Shown: positions 1-6,570 of the stretch, piece by piece
Layout: every line of letters starts with the position of its first letter
How positions within the stretch are numbered: the first letter of the stretch is position 1
Assembly (NCBI GenBank): GCA_017436255.1
Contig: JAFSDK010000046.1
Span: 1 to 34,218 of the forward strand
Direction of reading: 5' to 3'
DNA: 34,218 nucleotides
DNA from: Clostridia bacterium
Lineage (GTDB): Bacteria > Bacillota > Clostridia > Oscillospirales > Acutalibacteraceae
Notes under the pieces: model-generated
Databases searched by the model: none
What the model saw: only the letters and a program-made list of their open reading frames with translations
Told to the model about the DNA's origin: nothing
Made by a program: the position numbers and the translations under genes

Positions 1-53
1 CTGAATTAATTGCTATTATTTAAATAGGCGGTCGGGGAAACCCGACCGCTTTT
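1..53 (+). repeat. Direct repeat copy 1 with intrinsic terminator
   Basis: First of three copies of a 36-base direct repeat (others at 850 and 1577); bases 1-36 are identical in all three. It ends in a hairpin with arms GCGGTCGGG (28-36) and CCCGACCGC (41-49), a GAAA loop and a T run, so it reads as a Rho-independent terminator for whatever lies upstream of the window. Being cut by the window start, the array may continue to the left. Confidence 0.85.
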
Positions 54-60
54 AAATAAA

Positions 61-89
61 TTGACAAAAATTAAAGCAAAAGTTATAAT
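61..89 (+). promoter_or_regulatory. Consensus SigA promoter of cassette 1
   Basis: TTGACA at 61-66 and TATAAT at 84-89 are separated by exactly 17 bases, both hexamers being perfect consensus. It lies just after the repeat/terminator and drives the gene at 274, with a leader of roughly 180 bases. The equivalent promoter at 910-938 has the same hexamers and spacing. Confidence 0.85.
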
Positions 90-100
90 ATTTATAAAGT

Positions 101-140
101 GGACGGCATAAACAACACAACAGAACCGTCCCATTGTGTT
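101..140 (+). promoter_or_regulatory. Structured leader element of cassette 1
   Basis: GGACGG (101-106) can pair with CCGTCC (126-131), and AACACAA (114-120) with TTGTGTT (134-140). The two helices interleave, so they form either a pseudoknot or two mutually exclusive folds. The same two pairings exist in cassette 2 (950-999). AGAACCGTCCC (122-132) is also the exact reverse complement of GGGACGGTTCT (825-835) after the gene, so the ORF is framed by an 11-base inverted repeat. Confidence 0.55.
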
Positions 141-273
141 ATTAAAGTGTAATGCAACAGTAATAGTAAATAATATAGGGTATTTGTTGCAAGCAGTAAA
201 ATTTATTAAACCATTCAAATGGAAATATGGTTTTCCTATAGAATATTATGTTTATTAAAGGCGGTCAATTAAA

Positions 274-813
274 ATGAAAAAATTCCTAATAGCAACAATA
301 GCAATTAGTATTGTATTGATTACCGTTTTTGCAATGTTAATAATTTTTGAAGAAGATAATCCAAGTGATAGGGTTTTGAAAAATCTAAATAAAAAAACGG
401 GTATTAATATAAGTATAACAGATTATGACGTTGATTTATATCATGAAACCGATATAAATACATTTGGGGAAGGTAATATAGCTTTAGTTATAAAAATTTG
501 TAGCTATGAAACTAAGAGGGAACTTGACCAGCTTGTATCTGGAGAGGAGTGGCAGGGCCTTTCTGAGTGGGATGATGAAGCTCGGGCGGTCGTTATAGGC
601 TCGCTTGAAGATGCTAAAAAAATAGATAGCATTGATATATCTGTTATTGACCCTATGCATTCTAATTATTTGGTTCCAAACAGCAACAGTGGGTATGCAT
701 ATTTATATATGAATTCAGACGAAGATGCTTCTAACCCACACAGGTATATTTTAATTGAATATTTAGATGATATAGATGTAGTATATATTTTTGCACATAA
801 TATATATATATAA
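274..813 (+). CDS. Small membrane-anchored extracytoplasmic protein, unknown function
   Basis: 179 aa. I do not recognise a named family. Residues 1-26 are a Lys-start hydrophobic segment that is either a signal anchor or an uncleaved signal peptide. The rest is acidic and soluble, with many Asp/Glu/Tyr, so the protein is probably tethered to the outer face of the membrane. The ATG at 274 follows a ribosome site AAAGGCGG (257-264). It has its own consensus promoter (61-89) and is closed by the repeat/terminator at 850. The next gene (1055) shares the layout of one N-terminal segment and an acidic domain, and an NPHR motif about 25-30 residues before the C-terminus (here starting at about residue 154), so the two look like highly diverged paralogues. 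AT-rich codon use is stronger than in proBAC, which would fit accessory DNA. Confidence 0.75.
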   Translation: MKKFLIATIAISIVLITVFAMLIIFEEDNPSDRVLKNLNKKTGINISITDYDVDLYHETDINTFGEGNIALVIKICSYETKRELDQLVSGEEWQGLSEWDDEARAVVIGSLEDAKKIDSIDISVIDPMHSNYLVPNSNSGYAYLYMNSDEDASNPHRYILIEYLDDIDVVYIFAHNIYI

Positions 814-820
814 CTGAGAG

Positions 821-842
821 ACAGGGGACGGTTCTCTGTGTT
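821..842 (+). repeat. Inverted-repeat element after cassette 1 ORF
   Basis: A short palindromic element with core GGGACGGTTCT (825-835), the reverse complement of the leader core at 122-132. An equivalent sequence follows the second ORF (1542-1567). It could be one end of a miniature mobile element, or a 3' UTR segment able to pair with the leader of the same transcript. Confidence 0.6.
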
Positions 843-849
843 GACAAAA

Positions 850-904
850 CTGAATTAATTGCTATTATTTAAATAGGCGGTCGGGTTTCCCGACCGCTGT
901 TTTT
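850..904 (+). repeat. Direct repeat copy 2 with intrinsic terminator
   Basis: Bases 850-885 are identical to 1-36. The hairpin arms GCGGTCGGG (877-885) and CCCGACCGC (889-897) enclose a TTT loop instead of the GAAA loop of copies 1 and 3, and a T run follows. It terminates the gene at 274 and directly precedes the promoter of the next cassette. Confidence 0.85.
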
Positions 905-909
905 GTAAA

Positions 910-938
910 TTGACAATTTTTTGTGTTAAAGGTATAAT
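910..938 (+). promoter_or_regulatory. Consensus SigA promoter of cassette 2
   Basis: TTGACA at 910-915 and TATAAT at 933-938 with a 17-base spacer. It is the positional equivalent of the promoter at 61-89, at the same distance from the terminator hairpin, although the spacer bases have diverged. Confidence 0.85.
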
Positions 939-949
939 AATTAGTATAA

Positions 950-999
950 GGACGGCGGTTATAACACACACACACAGAACCGTCCCATTGTGTTATAAC
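950..999 (+). promoter_or_regulatory. Structured leader element of cassette 2
   Basis: GGACGG (950-955) can pair with CCGTCC (980-985), and GTTATAACACA (958-968) with TGTGTTATAAC (989-999). Cassette 1 has the same interleaved arrangement, but here the second helix is longer (11 bp against 7 bp) and its bases differ while pairing is kept. AGAACCGTCCC (976-986) is matched in inverted orientation by 1549-1559 after the ORF. Confidence 0.55.
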
Positions 1000-1054
1000 A
1001 AGAAAATAATTAAAATTAAAATACCGAAATTAATTAGAAGGTAGGTTGATTTTT

Positions 1055-1498
1055 ATGTTAAAGAAAGTATTTATAATTACTTCAATGGTTTTATTATTGG
1101 CAGTTGGTGTTGTCGCAATGATTCTTATGTGTAATAAAAGAAGTGTAATAAACAGAACTATGGATGTATCATTATCGTCATCAACGGAAATATTAGGATT
1201 TTATAATGATCGTCAGCTTTTTGCTGCAAAGGTACAAGTGGATGTTGCTGATTATGAAAAATTTGTTCAGAATTTGCCAAAAGAATATTTAACGGGTGAA
1301 GACGGTTGGCACAACTTTAATGATGAATATGTTGAAGATGATATGAATTCTTGGTGGACTTTAAAAGATGATGAAATCAGCACAGACTATCATCGTTATG
1401 ACGTAAATCCGCATCGTGCAAAACACCCTTGGTGTAGAAGAATATATGTTGTTGAAAAAGAAGAAAGGGTAATTTTGTATTTGTATTCTATGAAATAG
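1055..1498 (+). CDS. Small membrane-anchored extracytoplasmic protein, paralogue-like
   Basis: 147 aa from the ATG at 1055, chosen because AGAAGGTAGG (1036-1045) sits at normal distance from it; a TTG at 1046 abuts that site and is unlikely. Residues 1-25 are a hydrophobic export or anchor segment ending in a Cys-containing stretch (MILMC). That is only weakly like a lipobox, so lipoprotein status is uncertain. The remainder is acidic, rich in Trp and Tyr, with a GEDGW segment and an NPHR motif at about residue 118. The same motif appears at a similar distance from the C-terminus in the gene at 274. No function can be assigned. It has its own promoter (910-938), structured leader and terminator (repeat copy 3), so it is an independent transcription unit with the same flanks as its neighbour but a different coding payload. 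Confidence 0.75.
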   Translation: MLKKVFIITSMVLLLAVGVVAMILMCNKRSVINRTMDVSLSSSTEILGFYNDRQLFAAKVQVDVADYEKFVQNLPKEYLTGEDGWHNFNDEYVEDDMNSWWTLKDDEISTDYHRYDVNPHRAKHPWCRRIYVVEKEERVILYLYSMK

Positions 1499-1541
1499 GG
1501 TGACGGAGACAAAAGAGACAAGGAAAAACACAGAGGGACAA

Positions 1542-1567
1542 AACACAGGGGACGGTTCTCTTGTGTT
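1542..1567 (+). repeat. Inverted-repeat element after cassette 2 ORF
   Basis: AACACA (1542-1547) and TGTGTT (1562-1567) bracket a core GGGACGGTTCT (1549-1559) that is the reverse complement of the leader core at 976-986. It matches the element at 821-842. The preceding 40 bases contain purine-rich fragments resembling degraded copies of the same element. Confidence 0.6.
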
Positions 1568-1576
1568 GATGAAAAA

Positions 1577-1632
1577 CTGAATTAATTGCTATTATTTAAA
1601 TAGGCGGTCGGGGAAACCCGACCGCTGTTTTT
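1577..1632 (+). repeat. Direct repeat copy 3 with intrinsic terminator
   Basis: Bases 1577-1612 are identical to 1-36. Hairpin arms are 1604-1612 and 1617-1625 with a GAAA loop as in copy 1, then a T run. It ends cassette 2. Downstream sequence no longer resembles the cassette leader but is the promoter region of proB, so this marks the right edge of the array. Confidence 0.85.
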
Positions 1633-1652
1633 ATGCGAATATTTAATTTTTC

Positions 1653-1680
1653 TTGAAAAAAGCGTAATTTGTGCTATACT
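1653..1680 (+). promoter_or_regulatory. proBAC promoter
   Basis: TTGAAA (1653-1658), 16-base spacer, TATACT (1675-1680) preceded by a TG dinucleotide one base upstream (extended -10). It is the only plausible promoter between the terminator at 1604-1632 and the proB start. No leader structure or T-box is visible in the 34 bases before the ATG. Confidence 0.6.
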
Positions 1681-1714
1681 TTAAATAAAGAATTTTTAAT
1701 TGGGGACATAGTTT

Positions 1715-2482
1715 ATGAGAATTGTTGTAAAGGTTGGTACTTCTACCTTGGCTTACGCCTCGGGCAGACTTAATATCAGGCATATGGAAGAATTCTGCAA
1801 GGTGTTGAGCGACCTTAAAAATGAGGGACATGAAATTATTGTTGTATCAAGCGGTGCTATTGGTATGGGTATGGGTAAGTTATCACTTAAAAAACGCCCT
1901 GAAGATATACCGACACGTCAGGCTGCTGCGGCGGTTGGCCAATGCGAGCTTATGTATACGTACGATAAACTGTTTTCGGAGTATAATCATATTGTTGCAC
2001 AGTTACTTATAACCAACCACGTTGTACATAACGAGCAGATGCATATCAACTTTAAAAACACAATCAACCGCTTGCTAGAGATGGACGTTATACCGATTAT
2101 TAATGAGAATGATACGGTAGCAACCGAAGAAATTGGTATAGGCGATAACGATACCTTAGCGGCAATTGTTACAGCTTACGCCGATGCAGATTTACTTGTA
2201 CTGCTTTCTGACATTGACGGACTTTACACCGCCGACCCACACAAGGTAAAAGACGCAAAGCTTATTGAAGAAATAAAAGAACTTACCGACGAAATAACCG
2301 CGCTTGCCGGCGGTAAAGGTAGTGAGAACGGCACGGGTGGAATGGTTACCAAGTTACAGGCGGCAAAAATCTGTATGGATAGCGGTTGCGATATGATAAT
2401 TACCAACGGTGCGAATCCTTATGTTTTGTACGATATAACCGAGGGTAAAAATGTTGGTAGCCGTTTTATAGGAAAGAGATAA
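1715..2482 (+). CDS. proB: Glutamate 5-kinase
   Basis: 255 aa. It phosphorylates L-glutamate to gamma-glutamyl phosphate, the first and usually feedback-controlled step of proline synthesis. The amino-acid kinase fold is clear: VKVGTST near the N-terminus (phosphate loop), SSGAIGMGMG around residues 46-55, NENDTVA near 130, and a C-terminal GTGGMVTKL substrate/nucleotide segment near 208-216. It lacks the C-terminal PUA domain of the E. coli enzyme (367 aa) and so is the short, kinase-only form found in many Firmicutes. The ATG at 1715 follows TGGGGAC. It is first in a tight operon, with two bases separating its stop from proA. Confidence 0.95.
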   Translation: MRIVVKVGTSTLAYASGRLNIRHMEEFCKVLSDLKNEGHEIIVVSSGAIGMGMGKLSLKKRPEDIPTRQAAAAVGQCELMYTYDKLFSEYNHIVAQLLITNHVVHNEQMHINFKNTINRLLEMDVIPIINENDTVATEEIGIGDNDTLAAIVTAYADADLLVLLSDIDGLYTADPHKVKDAKLIEEIKELTDEITALAGGKGSENGTGGMVTKLQAAKICMDSGCDMIITNGANPYVLYDITEGKNVGSRFIGKR

Positions 2483-2484
2483 TT

Positions 2485-3726
2485 ATGACAACTATTGAAA
2501 TTTTAAAGGGTGCTAAATCGGTTGTTAAGGATATTGCGCTTTTAGATACCGAAACAAAAAATAAGGCGCTGCTTTTTTTGGCGGACGCCCTTTTAGAAAA
2601 TGCCAACGATATTTTAGCGGCAAATGCTATCGACGTTGAAAAGGCACGAGCAACCGTTAGCGAGGTAATGCTCGACCGCTTAACATTAACTATGCCGCGT
2701 ATTGAGGCTATGGCAGACGGTATACGTCAGGTAGTAGCACTTGATGACCCCGTAGGCGAGACCATATCGGAATACGTAAGAAACGGTATGACCATTAAAA
2801 AGGTGTCGGCACCGCTGGGTGTTGTGGCGATTATATATGAAAGCCGCCCCAACGTAACTTCGGATGCGGCGGCATTGGCACTTAAAAGTGGTAATGTTTG
2901 TGTTTTGCGCGGTGGTAAAGAGGCGTTTAATTCAAACTACGCCATAGTTAAGGCTTTGCGAAAAGGTCTTAAAAAGTGCGGACTTAAAGAAAATCTTATA
3001 AATATAATTGAGGATACAACACGTCAGAGTGCTACTGAAATTATGACGGCGACTTCTTACGTTGACCTACTTATACCGCGTGGCGGCGCAGGTCTTATTA
3101 ACGCCTGCGTTGAGGGTGCTAAGGTACCCTGCATACAGACGGGTACCGGCATTTGTCATATATACGTTGATAAAAAAGCCGATTTTGATATGGCTCTTAA
3201 TATTATTGAAAATGCCAAAACCAGTCGTCCTTCGGTCTGCAATGCGGCAGAGGTCTGCCTTATAGATAGTGCCATTGCAGATGAGTTTTTACCGCTTCTA
3301 AAGGAACGCCTTGTCGATAGCCGAGAAAGGTCTGTTGAGTTAAGGCTTGATGAAGTTTCATCTAAGATTATAGACGGTGTTAAGGCTAATGAAAATGACT
3401 TTGATACCGAGTTTTTAGATTATATTTTAGCCGTAAAGGTTGTTGATGGTGTAGCGCAGGCGGTTACTCATATAGCGACACATTCAACGGGGCATAGTGA
3501 GGCTATTATAACAGAAGATAAAGATGCGGCGGCGTTTTTTACGACGGCAGTTGACAGTGCGGCGGTTTACGTTAATGCATCAACTCGATTTACCGATGGT
3601 GGTGAATTCGGCCTTGGTTGTGAAATGGGTATTTCAACCCAAAAACTTCACGCACGCGGACCTATGGGGCTTAAAGAACTTAATACCTACAAGTACGTAA
3701 TTACGGGTACAGGTCAAATAAGATAG
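2485..3726 (+). CDS. proA: Gamma-glutamyl phosphate reductase
   Basis: 413 aa, the usual length. It uses NADPH to reduce gamma-glutamyl phosphate to glutamate-5-semialdehyde, which cyclises to pyrroline-5-carboxylate. It belongs to the aldehyde dehydrogenase superfamily. Visible signatures are ESRPNVTSDAAALALKSGN (about residues 120-138), the GG..N coenzyme segment, and the active-site cysteine in SRPSVCNAAEV near residue 250. The C-terminal region with EFGLGCEMGISTQKLHARGPMG is typical of ProA. The start lies two bases after proB, with a purine-rich site in the proB 3' end, and translational coupling is likely. The labile acyl phosphate is normally channelled between ProB and ProA, consistent with this adjacency. 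Confidence 0.95.
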   Translation: MTTIEILKGAKSVVKDIALLDTETKNKALLFLADALLENANDILAANAIDVEKARATVSEVMLDRLTLTMPRIEAMADGIRQVVALDDPVGETISEYVRNGMTIKKVSAPLGVVAIIYESRPNVTSDAAALALKSGNVCVLRGGKEAFNSNYAIVKALRKGLKKCGLKENLINIIEDTTRQSATEIMTATSYVDLLIPRGGAGLINACVEGAKVPCIQTGTGICHIYVDKKADFDMALNIIENAKTSRPSVCNAAEVCLIDSAIADEFLPLLKERLVDSRERSVELRLDEVSSKIIDGVKANENDFDTEFLDYILAVKVVDGVAQAVTHIATHSTGHSEAIITEDKDAAAFFTTAVDSAAVYVNASTRFTDGGEFGLGCEMGISTQKLHARGPMGLKELNTYKYVITGTGQIR

Positions 3727-3736
3727 GAGAATACAA

Positions 3737-4534
3737 ATGGCAGTAATCGGTTTTATCGGTGCGGGTAATATGGGTGGTGCGCTTGCGCGTGCCGCGTCAA
3801 AATGTGACAAAAACAGAATATTGCTTGCCGATAATGATGCCTCAAAGGTAAACGCCTTGGCACAAGAAATTTCGGCACAGGTTAGTACAAACTTACAAAT
3901 TTGCGAAACGGCAGATTATATCTTTTTGGGAGTAAAGCCACAGGTTTTATCGTCACTTTTAAATGATATACGCGACGTTTTGAGCGCACGCAAAGACCGC
4001 TTTGTATTGGTTTCAATGGCGGCAGGTGTAACTACCGAAAAAATTACCGAAACGCTAAATTTCCACGCGCCTGTTATAAGAATTATGCCGAATTTACCTG
4101 TATCAGTAGGCACAGGTATGATTTTATATACTACAAATAATGATGTAAAAACAAGCGAAACCGAAACACTTGTTGATGCAATGCAAAGTTCGGGCATTTG
4201 GGATAAAATTGATGAGCAACTTATTGATGCGGCATCGGCAGTTTCGGGTTGTGGCCCTGCATTTGCCTTTATGTTTGCCTCTGCTTTGGCAAAGGGCGGC
4301 GTTCAAAATGGTTTAAGTTATGAACAGGCAATAAAATATGCCGCGCAGACTTTAAAAGGTGCGGCAGAAATGTTGCTTTGCGGCGGTGATGCCGAGAAAC
4401 TTACCGATGCGGTTTGCAGTCCCGGTGGCAGTACAATTGAGGGCGTTAAGGTACTGCGCAAAAACGATTTAGACGGTATTGTGGGTGAAACGGTTAAAGC
4501 ATCATACGACCGAACAGTTGAATTAGGTAAATAA
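3737..4534 (+). CDS. proC: Pyrroline-5-carboxylate reductase
   Basis: 265 aa, normal length. It catalyses the last proline step, NAD(P)H-dependent reduction of pyrroline-5-carboxylate. The N-terminal Rossmann motif GFIGAGNMGGALARA occupies residues 5-19. The C-terminal dimerisation/active-site region is recognisable from VSGCGPAFAF (about 160-170) and CSPGGSTIEGVK (about 222-235). The ATG follows AGGAG ten bases after the proA stop, completing a proB-proA-proC operon that covers the pathway from glutamate. The stop codon lies directly against the inverted repeat at 4535, so any insertion there left the gene intact. Confidence 0.95.
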   Translation: MAVIGFIGAGNMGGALARAASKCDKNRILLADNDASKVNALAQEISAQVSTNLQICETADYIFLGVKPQVLSSLLNDIRDVLSARKDRFVLVSMAAGVTTEKITETLNFHAPVIRIMPNLPVSVGTGMILYTTNNDVKTSETETLVDAMQSSGIWDKIDEQLIDAASAVSGCGPAFAFMFASALAKGGVQNGLSYEQAIKYAAQTLKGAAEMLLCGGDAEKLTDAVCSPGGSTIEGVKVLRKNDLDGIVGETVKASYDRTVELGK

Positions 4535-4571
4535 AAAAGCAGGTTCATACGGGTTGTACTCTAAAGGATAG
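4535..4571 (+). repeat. Left 37-bp inverted repeat (IR-L)
   Basis: Pairs with 5098-5134 in inverted orientation, 31 of 37 positions identical. It begins directly after the proC stop codon. Shared cores include AAAAGCAGGTTC and GTACTCTAAAGGA. Four of the six differences would be G-U pairs in an RNA spanning the whole segment, so a selected RNA structure is possible as well as a mobile-element end. Confidence 0.8.
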
Positions 4572-4589
4572 TTTTCAAAAACGAATTTT

Positions 4590-4621
4590 GCCCGTGATTT
4601 TCCGGAATCACGGGCATTTTT
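4590..4621 (+). terminator. Terminator of proBAC
   Basis: Stem GCCCGTGATT (4590-4599) with AATCACGGGC (4606-4615), six-base loop, then a T run. It lies inside the inverted-repeat-bounded segment rather than directly after proC, so it may have arrived with that segment. Confidence 0.9.
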
Positions 4622-4631
4622 AAATATTCTC

Positions 4632-4660
4632 TTTAAAAGTCGGTTGAATTATGATATAAT
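4632..4660 (+). promoter_or_regulatory. Extended -10 promoter of the small gene
   Basis: TTTAAA (4632-4637), 17-base spacer, TATAAT (4655-4660) with TG one base upstream of the -10. It follows the terminator hairpin closely, the same terminator-then-promoter order as in the cassettes at 1-1632. Confidence 0.6.
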
Positions 4661-4701
4661 ACAACAAAACGATAAATATGAATTTATGAGGGTTTTTGAG
4701 C

Positions 4702-4959
4702 GTGGAAAATAAAGCATTTATTATTTATTTAAACGATGGCATGTTGCTAAGTAAAAAAGAATATTCCTGTTGGGAAGAAATTCAGGATGAGTATTATGAA
4801 AAGTATATAGCAAATCTTGGGCCTATGTCCTGTGATGAAATGATTTTTTTCTTTGAAAATGATTTTATGCAAGAAGAAAACTGGCCATTTTCACGTAAAA
4901 GAATTATTGAATTTTTTGAAAAAGATGAAATGATTATTCAACAGAGAGATAAATCTTAA
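4702..4959 (+). CDS. Small acidic orphan protein
   Basis: 85 aa from the GTG at 4702, preceded by GAGGG at good distance; a TTG six bases upstream is too close to that site. No signal peptide or membrane segment is visible. The protein is acidic, rich in Glu, Phe and aromatic residues, with a YSCWEEIQDEYYEKY stretch and predicted mostly alpha-helical character. I do not recognise the family. It is the only coding sequence in the 600-bp segment bounded by inverted repeats and has its own promoter (4632) and terminator (5066). It therefore reads as an independent cargo-like gene wedged between the convergent proC and carboxypeptidase genes. An immunity or toxin-regulator role cannot be inferred from the sequence. 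Confidence 0.65.
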   Translation: MENKAFIIYLNDGMLLSKKEYSCWEEIQDEYYEKYIANLGPMSCDEMIFFFENDFMQEENWPFSRKRIIEFFEKDEMIIQQRDKS

Positions 4960-5003
4960 TTTACCGAATATATAAAATGATTATAACGGGTTTTAGGTTC
5001 TCC

Positions 5004-5044
5004 TAACAAGTGGAAAATGAGATGTACATTTTCCCTGCTTGTTA
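5004..5044 (+). other. Long 3' UTR hairpin
   Basis: TAACAAG (5004-5010) pairs with CTTGTTA (5038-5044) and GGAAAATG (5012-5019) with CATTTTCC (5027-5034), leaving a small asymmetric bulge and a seven-base loop. No T run follows, so it is not a terminator by itself; the terminator is 22 bases further on. It could stabilise the message or be part of a small RNA. Confidence 0.5.
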
Positions 5045-5065
5045 CGGTATGCGACAAAATTAAAA

Positions 5066-5096
5066 GGAAGCACGAAAATTTCGTGCTTCCTTTTTT
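5066..5096. terminator. Bidirectional terminator
   Basis: Stem GGAAGCACGAA (5066-5076) with TTCGTGCTTCC (5080-5090) followed by six T on the + strand and flanked by AAAA on the other side. It can therefore end both the small + strand gene and the - strand carboxypeptidase transcript. Confidence 0.9.
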
Positions 5097-5097
5097 A

Positions 5098-5134
5098 CTG
5101 TCCTTTAGAGTACGATTCTTACGAACCTGCTTTT
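5098..5134 (-). repeat. Right 37-bp inverted repeat (IR-R)
   Basis: Partner of 4535-4571. On the - strand it follows the carboxypeptidase stop codon almost directly, so each repeat abuts the stop of one of two convergent genes. The segment between is 600 bp including the ends. Confidence 0.8.
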
Positions 5135-5136
5135 AA

Positions 5137-6474
5137 TTATTCGTCTTTGCCGTGTTTATTGTATGGTATATACTTTACTTTTCTGCGCTTTTTACGGCTC
5201 TTGTAGGTAAGATACACGCATATAAGAACATAAATAACAATTGCTCCTACAATAACAATTAAAATTATTTTAAAAATGCTTGAAGTAAATATATTTTTAA
5301 TAACACGTCCTGATTGTAAAAATACGTTAGCTTTTATATCTTCATTTGAAACAAGTTTAACGGTGCCTATAATTTCGCCTGCATATATTACGTCGGCAGT
5401 ACCCAAAACGTCACCTTTTTTAATTGGGGCGTCAACACTTTCATGTTTTAGGTGAGGTTTTATGGTGATGGTTGATGAGTCGGCGGTCTTAGGTAAAATC
5501 TGTGTTATATTATTGCTTGGGTACAACTTCAAATAATCGGTTTCCATTGATAGTTCAAGCGGTATTTCGGTGACAGGTTTTGATATATCAAGTAATTCTT
5601 TATATTCGAAATCATTAAATGCCCAACGGTAAAGGTTACGACTATCTACAAACTCGTTGCGTTGGCCGCCTGTACCATCACAACCCATTATAATACACAG
5701 GTAGTTATATCCGTTATAAGAAGCTGTGCTTACAACACAACGTCCCGCTTCATCGGTAAAACCTGTCTTAACACCTGAAGCATAGGCGTAATAATAGTTT
5801 GTTGACGGGTCAATAAGAAAGTTTGTTGTTGATAATATGCGTTGTGGCGACTTGTTTGTTTTAGGCATATAATAGCGCGTTGTGGATGTGATTTCTTTAA
5901 AAACATCAAACTTTAATGCGTGTTTTGCAAGAATTGAAATGTCGCGTGCGGTGGTGTATGTTTTATCATCGTGAAGTCCTACGGGGTTACCAAAACTTGA
6001 ATGTTCCATGCCAAGTTCCTTAGCACGCTTATTCATCATATCCATAAAGTTTTCGGTGTTGCCGCCAATATACTCGGCTATTACGTAGGCTACGTCACCA
6101 CCCGAAGATACAAGCAGACAATAAAGCGCCTGACGAACTGTAAGCACTTCGCCCTCTTTAAGACCGATTACGCTGGCACCCGTGCCCATTATGGCGGTAA
6201 GAGCCGACTTGCTTACGGTGATGGTGGTTTTATCGATATCATCAACCTGTTCAAGCACTAAAACTGCCGCTAACATTTTAGTAAGCGAGGCGGGATACAT
6301 CTTTTTATCGGCATTTTTTTCGTGCAAAATTTGGTCTGTATCAAGGCTTATAAGCATGGCGGCCTTAGCGTTAAGTTGAAATCCACTTATCTGAAAAGCC
6401 GAAACGATATTTGAGGAAAATATTGCAAATATTAATATAAATGTTATAATATACTTGTATACTCTTTTAGACAT
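5137..6474 (-). CDS. dacF: D-alanyl-D-alanine carboxypeptidase (low-molecular-weight PBP)
   Basis: 445 aa. It trims the terminal D-Ala of peptidoglycan pentapeptides. Signal segment at residues 1-26; catalytic SxxK is SLTK at about 63-66; the third motif is KTG in GVKTGFTDEAGRC. The second motif, normally SxN (SGNDA or SANDA), reads SGGD here, so the Asn is replaced by Gly. A PBP5-like C-terminal beta domain follows. A second hydrophobic stretch (about 401-424) and a very basic tail give a C-terminal transmembrane anchor, longer than the usual amphipathic helix. The symbol follows the Firmicutes DacF/DacB group and could equally be dacA or dacB. The ATG follows AGGAG. It is divergent from the phosphoesterase at 6571. 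Confidence 0.88.
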   Translation of the reverse strand: MSKRVYKYIITFILIFAIFSSNIVSAFQISGFQLNAKAAMLISLDTDQILHEKNADKKMYPASLTKMLAAVLVLEQVDDIDKTTITVSKSALTAIMGTGASVIGLKEGEVLTVRQALYCLLVSSGGDVAYVIAEYIGGNTENFMDMMNKRAKELGMEHSSFGNPVGLHDDKTYTTARDISILAKHALKFDVFKEITSTTRYYMPKTNKSPQRILSTTNFLIDPSTNYYYAYASGVKTGFTDEAGRCVVSTASYNGYNYLCIIMGCDGTGGQRNEFVDSRNLYRWAFNDFEYKELLDISKPVTEIPLELSMETDYLKLYPSNNITQILPKTADSSTITIKPHLKHESVDAPIKKGDVLGTADVIYAGEIIGTVKLVSNEDIKANVFLQSGRVIKNIFTSSIFKIILIVIVGAIVIYVLICVYLTYKSRKKRRKVKYIPYNKHGKDE

Positions 6475-6570
6475 CTTATAACTCCTATAGGAATAAGTTT
6501 ATTTATATATTGATTATACATTAAATTAAGCAAAAATGAAAGAATAAATATAAAAAGGCGGTGAAAAAAT

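Noticed and set aside
6-218. 70-residue open frame on the - strand at the window start
   Set aside because: It runs through a terminator hairpin and the consensus promoter of the first cassette, has no ribosome site, and is composed of AT-rich filler residues.
1-1632. Integron-type attC cassettes
   Set aside because: The repeats are simple terminators, without the paired core sites and extrahelical bases of attC, and no integron integrase is present.
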